A stretch of 15,101 nt of DNA, from NCBI GenBank assembly GCA_024762485.1, contig JANTHH010000042.1:1-15101 (forward strand). Direction: 5' to 3'. This document shows positions 7,178-15,095 of the stretch, piece by piece. The DNA is from Chromatiales bacterium. GTDB lineage: Bacteria; Pseudomonadota; Gammaproteobacteria; Chromatiales; Chromatiaceae. The position numbers and the translations under genes were made by a program. Below the pieces are notes generated by a model. That model searched no databases, was not told where the DNA came from, and saw nothing but the letters and a program-made list of their open reading frames with translations. Positions within the stretch are counted from its first letter, which is position 1, and each line of letters begins with the position of its first letter.

Positions 7178-10100
7178 TCACGCGACCTGCTTGGGCCGGA
7201 TGCCTTCAGTGAGGGCGCTGTCTCGGCATGGGCTCAACGGGTCGGCCCCTATTGTCCCTCTCAGGCTGTCGATGTAGTCGGCGCCCGTGACCTCCTCGAG
7301 TCTGGTCTTCGCATCCTGCAACTGTTCATGTAGTCCGAGTCGAGCAGCCTCATCGTTATAGTTCGGTAGGTTGATGAACTCCTGCAGGTTATGGATATGG
7401 CGTCGCCACAAGGCGATTTCACGCTGTTGCTTGACCTCCAGGCGCTCCTGATACCAGTCGGAGCCCAACAGGTACTCTCTGGTAAACATGGCGCGGACAG
7501 CCGGGTGATGGACGTCCATGCCCTGGTAGTGCCCCTCCGCCATGATGTACAGCAGCGCCTGTAACGGGGGGCAGGCATCCTCGATACTACCGTCTTCTAG
7601 AAAACGTTTGGCGACACCTTGCTGCGCCTCGACGATATTGTTTATCCCGTCCACGAACATGTCGATGTTCTGGGTCTCCGGACGCAGGATCTCATCGGTG
7701 AAGACCGCCTGGGGGTTGTCGAAGATCTTGCCCAGGAATTGATGGACGAATCGGTGAGTGATCCGGTATCCAAGCCGGCTGGCAAGAACTTTTTTTCCTT
7801 GGTGCTCGAAGTCCTCAAGTGATTCCAGATAGCCGTGCTCGATAAGGTAGGACGGTTCGCGTTCACTTGGTTTGAGGCGTGCCCAGATCTCTGGGACAAG
7901 CAGACTCACGTCGTGATCGATGCGGACATTGGGGCCGATATGCCCGGCGGAACTGGAAAATCCGCCTAGTCCGGTGAGGATGAATGACACCAGCGCATTG
8001 TTCAGGTCCGCTGTAGGCCGCAAGGCATTGAATGGTCCTTTCGTCAGTGCGCCCTCGCTGCCAGCGCCGGTCGTCGAGGGAGATTTTCCCGTCAGCGAGC
8101 AGACGAAATCCATGAAAAGTTCCGGTAGCGCCTGGTAATGGATCGGGTTGTAGACGGCAAGGGGGCGGATGCCCGGCTGGGGAGGGTTGTTGCGCCGTCC
8201 AGCCAGTACGGCATCTACAGGGTGACAGACCGGCGTATGCAGTGGCAGTTTGCGGTGGAAACGAATCCCCATCTCCGCCGCATGCTTGCGTATCGGCTGC
8301 ACGAGGTCGGGACGTGTCTGCAGGTAACGGGGGTTCTTCGTGGGGACCCCATTCACCACCCTGGGCTTGGCGGAGGACACCACGAAGCCGGTCCCCTCGT
8401 CATAAGCTGATTGGAGCAGGTTCCTCATCGGCGCTGTGTAGGTGCTCAGGGTGAGGACGTCTTCCACCACTTCCGCGAGTTTTGCCGGGTCCAGTGGCTC
8501 AAAGTTCGCGATAAAATTTCCCGGAGCAGCCAGGTCGGCCTCTGTTTGTTTGTCGAAGCCTGGAACTATGGCCTCATCCGGCCTCTGAAAAAGGCGGTAC
8601 TCACAGTTCTTTACCAGCTTGATGCTGCCTGATGTACTGCTTCGTGGGCCACAATCCGCGATGATGTCGGTTGGCACCACGACTGATGCAGTGATGTCAT
8701 CTTCCATCTGGACTTTCTCGGCGGCGATATAGTCCTGTCTTACCTTGAATGTGCGCCATTTTCCTTCGTCGTCGAACCCCAGGCGAAGGTAGGACCCAAT
8801 GATCCGGCGGTCGTCCAGTTTGAGTTCGTGGCCGGGTGCGCCATCGATTTCATCCACCGTCAGGTGTTCACGCCAGCGGTTGCCCCACTCCTGTCGATAG
8901 AAACGCTTGATCAGAAAAACCAATGCCAGGATGCGAGGCGGAATGGATTCAAGCCAGGTGTTGTATTCATCGATATAACAGCTGGAAGGGGTCAGCAGCT
9001 TGATCACCGAACCCAGACTGCGCTTCGCGTCCAGGGGTTTACGTGTCGGATCATGATCTTCGCTCTCACAACCCGGTTTGAGTCGGTCGCTGTAGTCTCT
9101 GTCGAAGATCTCCTGGACACGGTCCAGGTCCTTGTGCAGATCGTCCACGAACAGTGGTCCGTAGATCACCGCGTCATCGATGGATTTTGAGATCTCGCTC
9201 TTGCCGCCGCCCGAAACAGTGCTTGGCTTGTGACAGAAGGTGCCTTCAGCGTCGGTACCGATAAGCCGCCAGGACGGTGCGCCAGGGTGCTTCTTCATTT
9301 CGATCTTGTATCCGTTGGGCTGCATGTAGATCTTGCCGGGCTGCAGCCGGATCTGCTGTGTGATGCCATTCTTATCCCAGCTGACGGCCTGGGCATTGAG
9401 ACAGATGCGGAGGTTTTGTGGCACATAGATCAGGTCAGGGTAGCGGCGGTCGATGGCATAGCCCGCCTCCATGACGTGCATTGCCTCGCCGTAACGGCTG
9501 AGCATGTCGGCAAAATCGTACCCTTCTTCACGGGTGCGACTGTCCACCCCGTATTCCTCGCCGTGATTGTGCCGCTGGAAGGCAAGAGCCCCACCAGCAT
9601 GCTCCTCCTCCGCCAGGCCGTAGAGATTGGCTGCATAACTGATCTGGGTCTTGACCTCCTTCTTGCAGTAGCCGAAGTAGTTGTCCGCGATGATGGTCAC
9701 GATCACACCGGATGTGTCCCGAGCGGTAAGTTTGAATGCCTGGCCATCGTTGTATTGTTCGTCGTCGTCACGCCAGCACATGCCGTCGCTGCGTTGCCGG
9801 TCCGTCGCCCGATCCCAATGAGGAAGGCCCAGTGCTTTTTTACGCATGCCCACGAGGTGGGGTGCGAGCACGACGCAGCCTGTGTGGCCTGTCCAGTGGG
9901 CGGTGTCGAGTGCTGCATCGCATTCGGCCAGATAGGGGTTTCCGCCATTGCCGAAGATGCTCTCCACAAAGTCGAGGTTGCTGACCAGGTTTCCGGGTGC
10001 GAAGAAACGGATCTCCATGTTCTTTTCGGCATCCCGCCCGGGTATCGCCGGGCAGACTACCGGCCGCAGCAGGAGAGAGACGAAGGACTTGGCAGGTTCT

Positions 10101-10681
10101 TCGAGATTAGCGGTAAATGGCAGCTCCAGCAGGTCGTCCGGAGGACTCAAGGCGGCGTCCAACATGGTGGCAAAGGTGCGTTTCGGCACCGCCTTTTTGT
10201 CACCCGGGACCGGCAGGCCACCCTCGGTGACGTGGAACAGGCCCTTGGTCGTCCGTCGGTCGCTCGCCGGATTGTGCAAGATTCCCTGGCGAACCCGGTA
10301 ACTGGAAATGATGTCGGAATGGAACTCGTCTTTGCCGAGGGGCAGTGACAACTCCCGCGCGACGCCATGCCGGTCTGCGATAAGGGTATGTGTCGGGAGG
10401 GTCGGCACTGCATCAAGCTCCAGGTCCTCGAGGTAGGCGTTGATGAAGGTCTGGATACGTCGATCCACGGGGCAGTGGTACTGGGAGAGCAGGCGATTTG
10501 TTTCACGGTAGGATTTCAACAGCTCGTCAGCGGTCTCGAGAAAGGGCTTCATTTCCCCTGTAGGGCAGGAAGGCAGCCCCGATGCAGCCAGTTTCAGGTT
10601 GATGTAAAGCTGTAATTTCGCCAATTCCTCCCCTGGCTCGAGATTCGTACCGCCCAAGCCGAGGCCCTTATGCATGTCCAT
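7178..10681 (-). CDS. Putative PPi-type phosphoenolpyruvate carboxykinase (very large protein)
   Basis: The 1167-residue protein is about 130 kDa and has no signal peptide or membrane helix. The best explanation is PPi-type PEP carboxykinase: oxaloacetate plus PPi to PEP, CO2 and Pi, reversible, cytosolic. That family was identified in Entamoeba and Propionibacterium, is about twice the size of ATP/GTP enzymes and is often left as hypothetical. Seen directly (numbered from the ATG): SLPLGKDEF (112-120), DIISSYRVRQGILHNPASDR (123-142), NYFGYCKKEVKTQISYAANL (334-353), ALAFQRHNHGEEYG (365-378), a P-loop-like SGGGKSEISK (490-499), YNPIHYQALPELFMDF (844-859), and a Gly/Ser/Thr-rich LTGKSPSTTGAGSEGALTKG (864-883). 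The neighbouring ppdK shares PEP and PPi. The ATG has GGAGGG eight bases upstream; a TTG one codon earlier is also possible. The family call rests on remembered resemblance, size and context; exact catalytic residues are not assigned. Confidence 0.6.
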   Translation of the reverse strand: MDMHKGLGLGGTNLEPGEELAKLQLYINLKLAASGLPSCPTGEMKPFLETADELLKSYRETNRLLSQYHCPVDRRIQTFINAYLEDLELDAVPTLPTHTLIADRHGVARELSLPLGKDEFHSDIISSYRVRQGILHNPASDRRTTKGLFHVTEGGLPVPGDKKAVPKRTFATMLDAALSPPDDLLELPFTANLEEPAKSFVSLLLRPVVCPAIPGRDAEKNMEIRFFAPGNLVSNLDFVESIFGNGGNPYLAECDAALDTAHWTGHTGCVVLAPHLVGMRKKALGLPHWDRATDRQRSDGMCWRDDDEQYNDGQAFKLTARDTSGVIVTIIADNYFGYCKKEVKTQISYAANLYGLAEEEHAGGALAFQRHNHGEEYGVDSRTREEGYDFADMLSRYGEAMHVMEAGYAIDRRYPDLIYVPQNLRICLNAQAVSWDKNGITQQIRLQPGKIYMQPNGYKIEMKKHPGAPSWRLIGTDAEGTFCHKPSTVSGGGKSEISKSIDDAVIYGPLFVDDLHKDLDRVQEIFDRDYSDRLKPGCESEDHDPTRKPLDAKRSLGSVIKLLTPSSCYIDEYNTWLESIPPRILALVFLIKRFYRQEWGNRWREHLTVDEIDGAPGHELKLDDRRIIGSYLRLGFDDEGKWRTFKVRQDYIAAEKVQMEDDITASVVVPTDIIADCGPRSSTSGSIKLVKNCEYRLFQRPDEAIVPGFDKQTEADLAAPGNFIANFEPLDPAKLAEVVEDVLTLSTYTAPMRNLLQSAYDEGTGFVVSSAKPRVVNGVPTKNPRYLQTRPDLVQPIRKHAAEMGIRFHRKLPLHTPVCHPVDAVLAGRRNNPPQPGIRPLAVYNPIHYQALPELFMDFVCSLTGKSPSTTGAGSEGALTKGPFNALRPTADLNNALVSFILTGLGGFSSSAGHIGPNVRIDHDVSLLVPEIWARLKPSEREPSYLIEHGYLESLEDFEHQGKKVLASRLGYRITHRFVHQFLGKIFDNPQAVFTDEILRPETQNIDMFVDGINNIVEAQQGVAKRFLEDGSIEDACPPLQALLYIMAEGHYQGMDVHHPAVRAMFTREYLLGSDWYQERLEVKQQREIALWRRHIHNLQEFINLPNYNDEAARLGLHEQLQDAKTRLEEVTGADYIDSLRGTIGADPLSPCRDSALTEGIRPKQVA

Positions 10682-10696
10682 CAACGGCGCCCTCCG

Positions 10697-11120
10697 TTAC
10701 GTTGTGTGCGTGTAAATGAACGATAGTTGGTTCCTGCAGGATTCAAGCCAACAGGAGAAATGATCGGGAATCCGCTCCAATGGGCTGGGCTGCCAGTCGG
10801 CTTGGGCCCGTGCGTGCTGTTCAGCGCGTGCCATGTAATTGTGCAGTCGGCTGAACGCTCCCCAGAACAGTGCGACGATCGGCGCCAGCGCCGATTCAAC
10901 AAAGCAATGGCACCTGTAGTGGGAGTGGCCACTGCACGGGCTCAGGGCAGGCCGCTGATGACAGCCTGAGCAAGATCGCCCGGTCGTTGGGGCGCTGCCA
11001 CATGACAATCAGTCCTGAGATGATGCGCGGGCGAGTGGTGACGGGCATCGTCACCTGCGCGCCCGATTGCCGGGGGGTACCGTTGATAGCGGGTACCTGA
11101 TGCTTCAGGCCCCTCATCAT
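10697..11120 (-). pseudogene. Possible frameshifted remnant of an unknown gene
   Basis: Two overlapping minus-strand frames have the G+C-rich third positions of real coding sequence. The first (11120 to 10896) reads ...VTMPVTTRPRIISGLIVMWQ... and ends at a TGA. The second (usable from about 10920 to a stop at 10697) reads SALAPIVALFWGAFSRLHNY followed by MARAEQHARAQADWQ..., with one short hydrophobic segment. Joining them would need a one-base shift near 10900-10920. I do not recognise either part, and neither has a good ribosome binding site. It may be a decayed gene, or a leader with chance open frames. Confidence 0.25.
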
Positions 11121-11166
11121 TTCCGCAAAATATATAAGAAAATAATAATATACTGACTCAGGTCAA
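11121..11166 (-). promoter_or_regulatory. A+T-rich promoter-like segment with CRP/FNR-type dyad
   Basis: CTGAC-TCAG-GTCAA (11153-11166) is close to the TTGAC-N4-GTCAA form of CRP/FNR-superfamily boxes, with one arm mismatch. Next to it, in an otherwise G+C-rich region, is an A+T-only run. On the minus strand TATATT (11134-11129) would place the dyad about 38-41 bases upstream of a start near 11120, the class II activator position, reading toward the large gene and ppdK. An alternative minus-strand promoter is TTGACC (11166-11161), 16 bases, then TATTTT (11144-11139). A plus-strand TATACT (11149-11154) is also present. Confidence 0.35.
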
Positions 11167-11310
11167 TGTGCTTTCCCGCCCTTGCGATAGCTTTTCCCAT
11201 GACGGCGGTTCACGGTGTTGGCCGAGGCCGCTCAAGAATGGCGGTCGAGGACCGTCAACCCCTGTAATGCAATTGCTGCCCCCAGGGCGGCGCAATGGAG
11301 GTAGTGAGCC

Positions 11311-11634
11311 ATGTGCATCAAGGCGGGTAAAGACGAGCTGGATACGGTGCGCAACCTGATGATGATGTCGTTGAACGCGGTGGTTGCCGAGGCGCTGGGT
11401 TGTGAGCTGGAGGATGTCGTCCCTGGCGCGGATCTGGTGAACGACCTCGGTATGGATCCTGCCGGGGCCGCTGCCCTGCGGGGGCTGGTGGCCGAGTACT
11501 TCGATGGCTTCGAGCTCGATATTGGCCAGGTCGGGGTCGTGGCCGACCTGCTGGACCAGGTCGTGAACTCCGCCTTCGCGGATGTCAGGAAGACGCCTTG
11601 CCCGCCCGGCGAGATCTGCGACGAGGCTGCCTGA
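11311..11634 (+). CDS. Acyl-carrier-protein-like small protein lacking the phosphopantetheine serine
   Basis: The 107-residue product aligns by eye with acyl carrier proteins from about residue 13 to 86: VVAEALGCELEDVVPGADLV, then NDLGMDPAGAAAL, AEYFDGFELD (61-70) and a last helix VVADLLDQVV (76-85). In true ACPs the middle segment is DLGxDSLxxxEL, whose Ser carries the 4'-phosphopantetheine arm. Here the motif is D49-P50-A51, so that arm cannot be attached at the usual place. Cysteines occur at 2, 31, 97 and 103, with the last two in a C-terminal CPPGEIC tail absent from normal ACPs. GGAGG precedes the ATG by nine bases. No fatty-acid or polyketide gene is nearby. It may be a non-carrier structural homologue with a protein-binding role; function unknown. 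Confidence 0.7.
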   Translation: MCIKAGKDELDTVRNLMMMSLNAVVAEALGCELEDVVPGADLVNDLGMDPAGAAALRGLVAEYFDGFELDIGQVGVVADLLDQVVNSAFADVRKTPCPPGEICDEAA

Positions 11635-11824
11635 AGACAGCCTGGGACCGGCGGCGCAGGCCCTCCTGCCTTTCCGTCACGGACCGCCCCGCCCAAACCT
11701 CCTGCGCGTGACCCTTTACGCGCCCTGAACGCGTGCTCGTATCGCCGCACGATCCTCCCGTGGCCGGGCAGGGTGGTGGGGTCTTCCCGTTTTTCATGGC
11801 ACGGATTCCCGGCTGAGAGTCGGC

Positions 11825-11830
11825 TAGAAT
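11825..11830 (+). promoter_or_regulatory. Candidate -10 element for gmk
   Basis: TAGAAT lies 58 bases before the gmk start and matches five of six consensus positions. No good -35 is seen 16-18 bases upstream (CGGATT at 11802-11807 is poor), so the promoter may be weak or activator-dependent. A small hairpin formed by CACCC and GGGTG follows at about 11852-11864 in the leader. Because IS debris and other genes now separate gmk from yicC, gmk needs its own promoter. Confidence 0.35.
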
Positions 11831-11888
11831 GGCCTCCTTTCGACAACCGGGCACCCGTTGGGTGTTCGAACAGCTGAAAACGGGATGA

Positions 11889-12524
11889 ATGATGAGCCAA
11901 CAGGGCACCCTTTTTATCGTTTCCGCCCCCTCGGGCGCCGGCAAGACCAGCCTGCTCAAGGCGTTAATCCCCACCGACGAAAACCTCGTGCTGTCGGTTT
12001 CGCATACCACCCGTGCCATGCGCCCGGGCGAACAGGACGGCGTCCACTACCATTTCGTCGACAAGGACGAATTCCTCCGCCTGGTGGGCGAGGGCGCCTT
12101 CCTGGAGCATGCCCAGGTGTTCGACAATTACTACGGTACCGCCGAGGCCGCTGTGCGTGAACAGCTGGCCAGCGGGCAGGACGTGGTGCTGGAGATCGAC
12201 TGGCAGGGTGCCCGCCAGGTGCGCGAGCGCTTCCCCGAGGCGGTCTCCGTCTTTATCGCCCCGCCTTCCATCGAGGCCCTGCGTGAACGGCTTGGTGGGC
12301 GCGGCACGGACAGCGACGAGGTCATCGAGCGGCGCATGCGCGACGCCCGCAACGAGCTCTCCCACTATGCCGAATACGACTATCTGGTGATCAACGACGA
12401 CTTCGACCGGGCGTTGGCCGATCTCGGCCATATCGTCGGCGCCGAACGACTGCGCCTGCCCCGCCAGGCCAGCCGCTACGCCGAGCAGCTCGCGGCCATG
12501 CTCGATTCCCCGCTTGGCCAATAG
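11889..12524 (+). CDS. gmk: Guanylate kinase
   Basis: Gmk phosphorylates GMP to GDP with ATP in the cytosol, feeding GTP and (p)ppGpp synthesis. The 211-residue protein has the usual length. It shows GTLFIVSAPSGAGKTSLLKA with the P-loop near residues 14-21, the GMP-binding SVSHTTRAMRPGEQDGVHYHF (about 36-56; written here with its key residues Ser36, Arg43, Arg46 and Glu48 approximate), the EIDWQGARQVR core and the lid-like RLGGRGTDSDEVIERRM. Two ATGs are adjacent (11889 and 11892). The second gives MSQQGTLF, nearer the usual family N-terminus, while the longer form is annotated. Upstream AACGGG is a weak ribosome binding site. rpoZ and spoT follow on the same strand, the standard gammaproteobacterial order. 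Confidence 0.96.
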   Translation: MMSQQGTLFIVSAPSGAGKTSLLKALIPTDENLVLSVSHTTRAMRPGEQDGVHYHFVDKDEFLRLVGEGAFLEHAQVFDNYYGTAEAAVREQLASGQDVVLEIDWQGARQVRERFPEAVSVFIAPPSIEALRERLGGRGTDSDEVIERRMRDARNELSHYAEYDYLVINDDFDRALADLGHIVGAERLRLPRQASRYAEQLAAMLDSPLGQ

Positions 12525-12542
12525 CGGTCGTGGCGATACAAT
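12514..12542 (+). promoter_or_regulatory. Candidate sigma-70 promoter for rpoZ-spoT
   Basis: TTGGCC (12514-12519), a 17-base spacer and TACAAT (12537-12542) form a good sigma-70-like promoter. Its -35 lies in the last codons of gmk and its -10 in the 63-base gap before rpoZ. It would give rpoZ and spoT expression independent of gmk read-through. Confidence 0.5.
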
Positions 12543-12587
12543 GTCCGGTCACCGAGAATTCATGAACACCCCGGAGTAGTAGCGAAC

Positions 12588-12869
12588 ATGGCCCGCATCA
12601 CTGTAGAAGACTGTCTGGATCACGTGGACAACCGGTTCGACCTGGTGCTGCTCGCCACCAAGCGCGCACGCCAGCTGGTCAACGGTGTCGAGCCGCTGGT
12701 GCCCTGGGAGAACGACAAGCCCACGGTGGTCGCGCTGCGCGAGATTGCCGAAGGCCTGATCAGCAACGAGACCGTTGCCGAGCCGGAAGAGACCGAGGAA
12801 TCCATCGATGAGGAGCTGGCTGCCGCACTGGCGGGCGAGCTGCTTTCCAGCCCCTCTGACGAGGCCTGA
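12588..12869 (+). CDS. rpoZ: RNA polymerase omega subunit
   Basis: The 93-residue protein starts MARITVEDCLDHVDNRFDLV and contains LLATKRARQL (21-30) and NDKPTVVALREIAEGLI (42-58). These are the hallmark omega segments that fold around the beta-prime C-terminus, assist polymerase assembly and, in proteobacteria, form part of a ppGpp site. The C-terminal tail (about 62-93) is very acidic (EPEETEESIDEEL), typical of proteobacterial omega. A GGAG at 12573-12576 lies 11 bases before the ATG, slightly far. It sits 63 bases after gmk and 51 bases before spoT. Confidence 0.96.
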   Translation: MARITVEDCLDHVDNRFDLVLLATKRARQLVNGVEPLVPWENDKPTVVALREIAEGLISNETVAEPEETEESIDEELAAALAGELLSSPSDEA

Positions 12870-12920
12870 CCGGGGCACAACGCGGCTGCCGCTGCGCAGC
12901 CACTGATCAACGGAACCAGG

Positions 12921-15095
12921 GTGCAACCAAAAGCTGTCGACCTGCCCGCTCACGTCGCCGATGAGGATATCGGCAAGGTCCGGCTGCTGGTCAGCGATCT
13001 GTGCACCTACCTCGAGGGTTACCTCACCCCCGCCCAGGTGCGTGAGGTCTACCGCGCCTACCTGTTCGGCGCCGAGGCCCACATGGGACAGCATCGCCTC
13101 TCCGGCGAGCCCTACATCTACCATCCCCTTGCTGTCGCCCGCATCCTGGCCGGCATGCGCATGGACTACAAGTGCCTGATGGCGGCCATCCTGCACGATG
13201 TCATCGAGGACACCGAGACCGCCAAGGAGCAACTCGCCAACGAGTTCGATCCCGAGATCGCTGAGCTGGTCGACGGCGTCAGCAAGCTGACCATGATCAA
13301 TTTCCGCTCCAAGGCGGAAGCGCAGGCGGAAAATTTCCGCAAGATGATGCTGGCGATGACCCGCGACATCCGCGTCATCCTCATCAAGCTGGCAGACCGG
13401 CTGCACAACATGCGCACCCTCGGCGTGATGCGGCCCGACAAGGCGCGGCGCATCGCCCGCGAAACCCTCGACATTTACGCACCCATCGCCAACCGCCTCG
13501 GCATCAACAGCATTCGTCACGAGCTGGAAGATCTGGGCATGATGGCCCACTGGCCCTGGCGGCACCGCATTCTCAGCAACGCCCTGCGTCACATGCGCGG
13601 CAACCGCAAGGAGGCGGTGGGCCAGATCGAGAGCACCTTGCAGCAGCGACTGGAGCAGGACGGCATCAAGGGCGAGGTGAAGGGGCGCGAGAAGCACGTC
13701 TACAGCGTCTACCGCAAAATGCGTGACAAGCATCTGCCGCTCAGCGAGCTGGCCGATGTCTACGCCTTCCGCATCCTCGTCGATACGGTGGACACCTGCT
13801 ACCGGGTGCTCGGCACCGTGCACAACCTATACAAGCCGGTACCCGGCAAGTTCAAGGACTACATCGCCATACCCAAGGCCAACGGTTACCAGTCACTGCA
13901 CACCGTGCTGTTCGGTCCCAACGGTCTGCCCATCGAGATCCAGATCCGCACCCATGACATGCACCGCGTGGCCGAGGAGGGCATCGCCGCCCACTGGCGC
14001 TACAAGGGTGCTGTTGAGGGAACGGACGGTGGGCCACCGACGCCGGCCGCCGACTGGGTGCGTGACCTGCTGGAGCTGCAGAAGGATTCGGGTGACTCCA
14101 TGGAGTTTCTCGAACACGTCAAGGTCGACCTGTTCCCCGACGAGGTCTATGTCTTCACCCCGCGCGGCAAGATCATGGTGCTGCCCAAGGGGGCGACGGT
14201 CATCGACTTCGCCTACGCCGTGCACTCCGATGTCGGAAACCAGTGCGTCGCGGCGCGGGTCGATCGTCGGCTGTCACCGCTGCGCACCCAGCTCTACAAC
14301 GGGCAGACGGTGGAGATCATCACCAAGCCCGACGCCCGCCCCAATCCCAGCTGGCTGAACTTCGTGGTCACCGGCAAGGCGCGCGCCAATATCCGCAGCT
14401 ATCTCAAGCGGCTGGAGAAGCGCGAGGCCCTGGAACTGGGCCGCCGCTTGCTGGAGCGCGAGATGCAGGTGTACCGGATGAGCGTCGACGACCTCACCGC
14501 CGATACCTGCAGAAACCTGCTAGGCGCGCTCAATTGCGACAGTCCGGAGCAACTGCTGGAAGAGATCGGTCTCGGCAACCGTACCGCCAAGCTGGTGGCG
14601 CAGCTGCTGGCCCATGAAGAAGGTGGCACCCAAGGGGGTGATGGCAAGCAGGGCACCCTCACCATCACCGGCACCGAGGGCATGGTGGTCAATTTCGCCA
14701 AGTGCTGCGGACCCATCCCGGGTGATCCCATCGTCGCCACCGTCAGCGCCGGCAAGGGCATGGTGGTGCATCACCAGAATTGTCCCAACCTGGGCGACTT
14801 CCGCAAACAGGGGCACGGCTGGATGGACGTCAACTGGGCGCCGGACGTGGTCGGCGAATATGCCACCGCCATCCGCGTGGATGCCGGCAATCAGCGCGGC
14901 ATGCTCGCCACCGTGGCCTCGGTCATCGCCCGCGAGGGCTCCAATATCGAGGACGTGCGCAGTGAGGAAAGGGACGGCCTCAGCTCGTCCCTGCGCTTCG
15001 TCATCACCGTCAAGGACCGCAACCACCTGGCGCGTATCATGCGCCGGGTCAAGGCGCTGCCGACGGTCATGCGTATCTCCCGGGTGATCGGCTAA
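12921..15095 (+). CDS. spoT: Bifunctional (p)ppGpp synthetase/hydrolase
   Basis: The 724-residue protein makes and degrades (p)ppGpp, the stringent-response alarmone. Domains in order are: the HD hydrolase with SGEPYIYHPLAVA (61-73), ILHDVIEDTET with His92-Asp93 and Glu96-Asp97 (90-100), and LIKLADRLHNMRTL (154-167); the synthetase with GREKHVYSVYRKM (255-267), DVYAFRILVD (279-288), ANGYQSLHT (320-328) and EIQIRT (339-344); TGS at about 404-468 (VYVFTPRGKIMVLPKGATVI); the conserved-cysteine region KCCGPIPGD (594-602) with HHQNC (617-621); and a C-terminal ACT domain (about 648-724). The intact HDxxED motif favours a SpoT/Rel type over RelA, whose hydrolase site is decayed. Start is GTG at 12921 with GGAACCAGG just upstream; the frame opens MQPKAVDLPAH. 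The hydrolase and synthetase motifs both look intact, so both activities are expected. Confidence 0.96.
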   Translation: MQPKAVDLPAHVADEDIGKVRLLVSDLCTYLEGYLTPAQVREVYRAYLFGAEAHMGQHRLSGEPYIYHPLAVARILAGMRMDYKCLMAAILHDVIEDTETAKEQLANEFDPEIAELVDGVSKLTMINFRSKAEAQAENFRKMMLAMTRDIRVILIKLADRLHNMRTLGVMRPDKARRIARETLDIYAPIANRLGINSIRHELEDLGMMAHWPWRHRILSNALRHMRGNRKEAVGQIESTLQQRLEQDGIKGEVKGREKHVYSVYRKMRDKHLPLSELADVYAFRILVDTVDTCYRVLGTVHNLYKPVPGKFKDYIAIPKANGYQSLHTVLFGPNGLPIEIQIRTHDMHRVAEEGIAAHWRYKGAVEGTDGGPPTPAADWVRDLLELQKDSGDSMEFLEHVKVDLFPDEVYVFTPRGKIMVLPKGATVIDFAYAVHSDVGNQCVAARVDRRLSPLRTQLYNGQTVEIITKPDARPNPSWLNFVVTGKARANIRSYLKRLEKREALELGRRLLEREMQVYRMSVDDLTADTCRNLLGALNCDSPEQLLEEIGLGNRTAKLVAQLLAHEEGGTQGGDGKQGTLTITGTEGMVVNFAKCCGPIPGDPIVATVSAGKGMVVHHQNCPNLGDFRKQGHGWMDVNWAPDVVGEYATAIRVDAGNQRGMLATVASVIAREGSNIEDVRSEERDGLSSSLRFVITVKDRNHLARIMRRVKALPTVMRISRVIG

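Larger units (their letters stand above)
10682..11310. other. Gene-poor 0.6-kb stretch upstream of the large gene
   Basis: No intact recognisable gene lies here. It holds, from left to right, the ribosome binding site of the large gene (10690-10695), coding-like minus-strand debris (10697-11120), a perfect 10-bp palindrome AGTGGCCACT at 10924-10933, two GGTACC copies (11076-11081 and 11092-11097) that can pair with each other, a CCTGA-TGCT-TCAGG hairpin (11096-11109), an A+T-rich block (11121-11153) and a CRP/FNR-like dyad (11153-11166). The rest, to the small acyl-carrier-like gene, looks G+C-rich and featureless. Transcripts of the large gene starting in the A+T block would carry a leader of more than 400 bases. 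Confidence 0.5.

Noticed and set aside
9230..10348. Long plus-strand open frame (372 codons) opposite the large protein
   Set aside because: The minus strand carries a continuous 1167-residue frame with well-formed motifs. The plus frame lacks a ribosome binding site and any family resemblance.
11585..12019. Minus-strand open frames upstream of gmk
   Set aside because: They overlap gmk and the ACP-like gene, have Arg/Pro-rich shadow composition and no motif.
12549..13823. Minus-strand open frame (424 codons) opposite rpoZ and spoT
   Set aside because: It is a shadow of two unmistakable genes; long antisense frames are expected in G+C-rich coding DNA.
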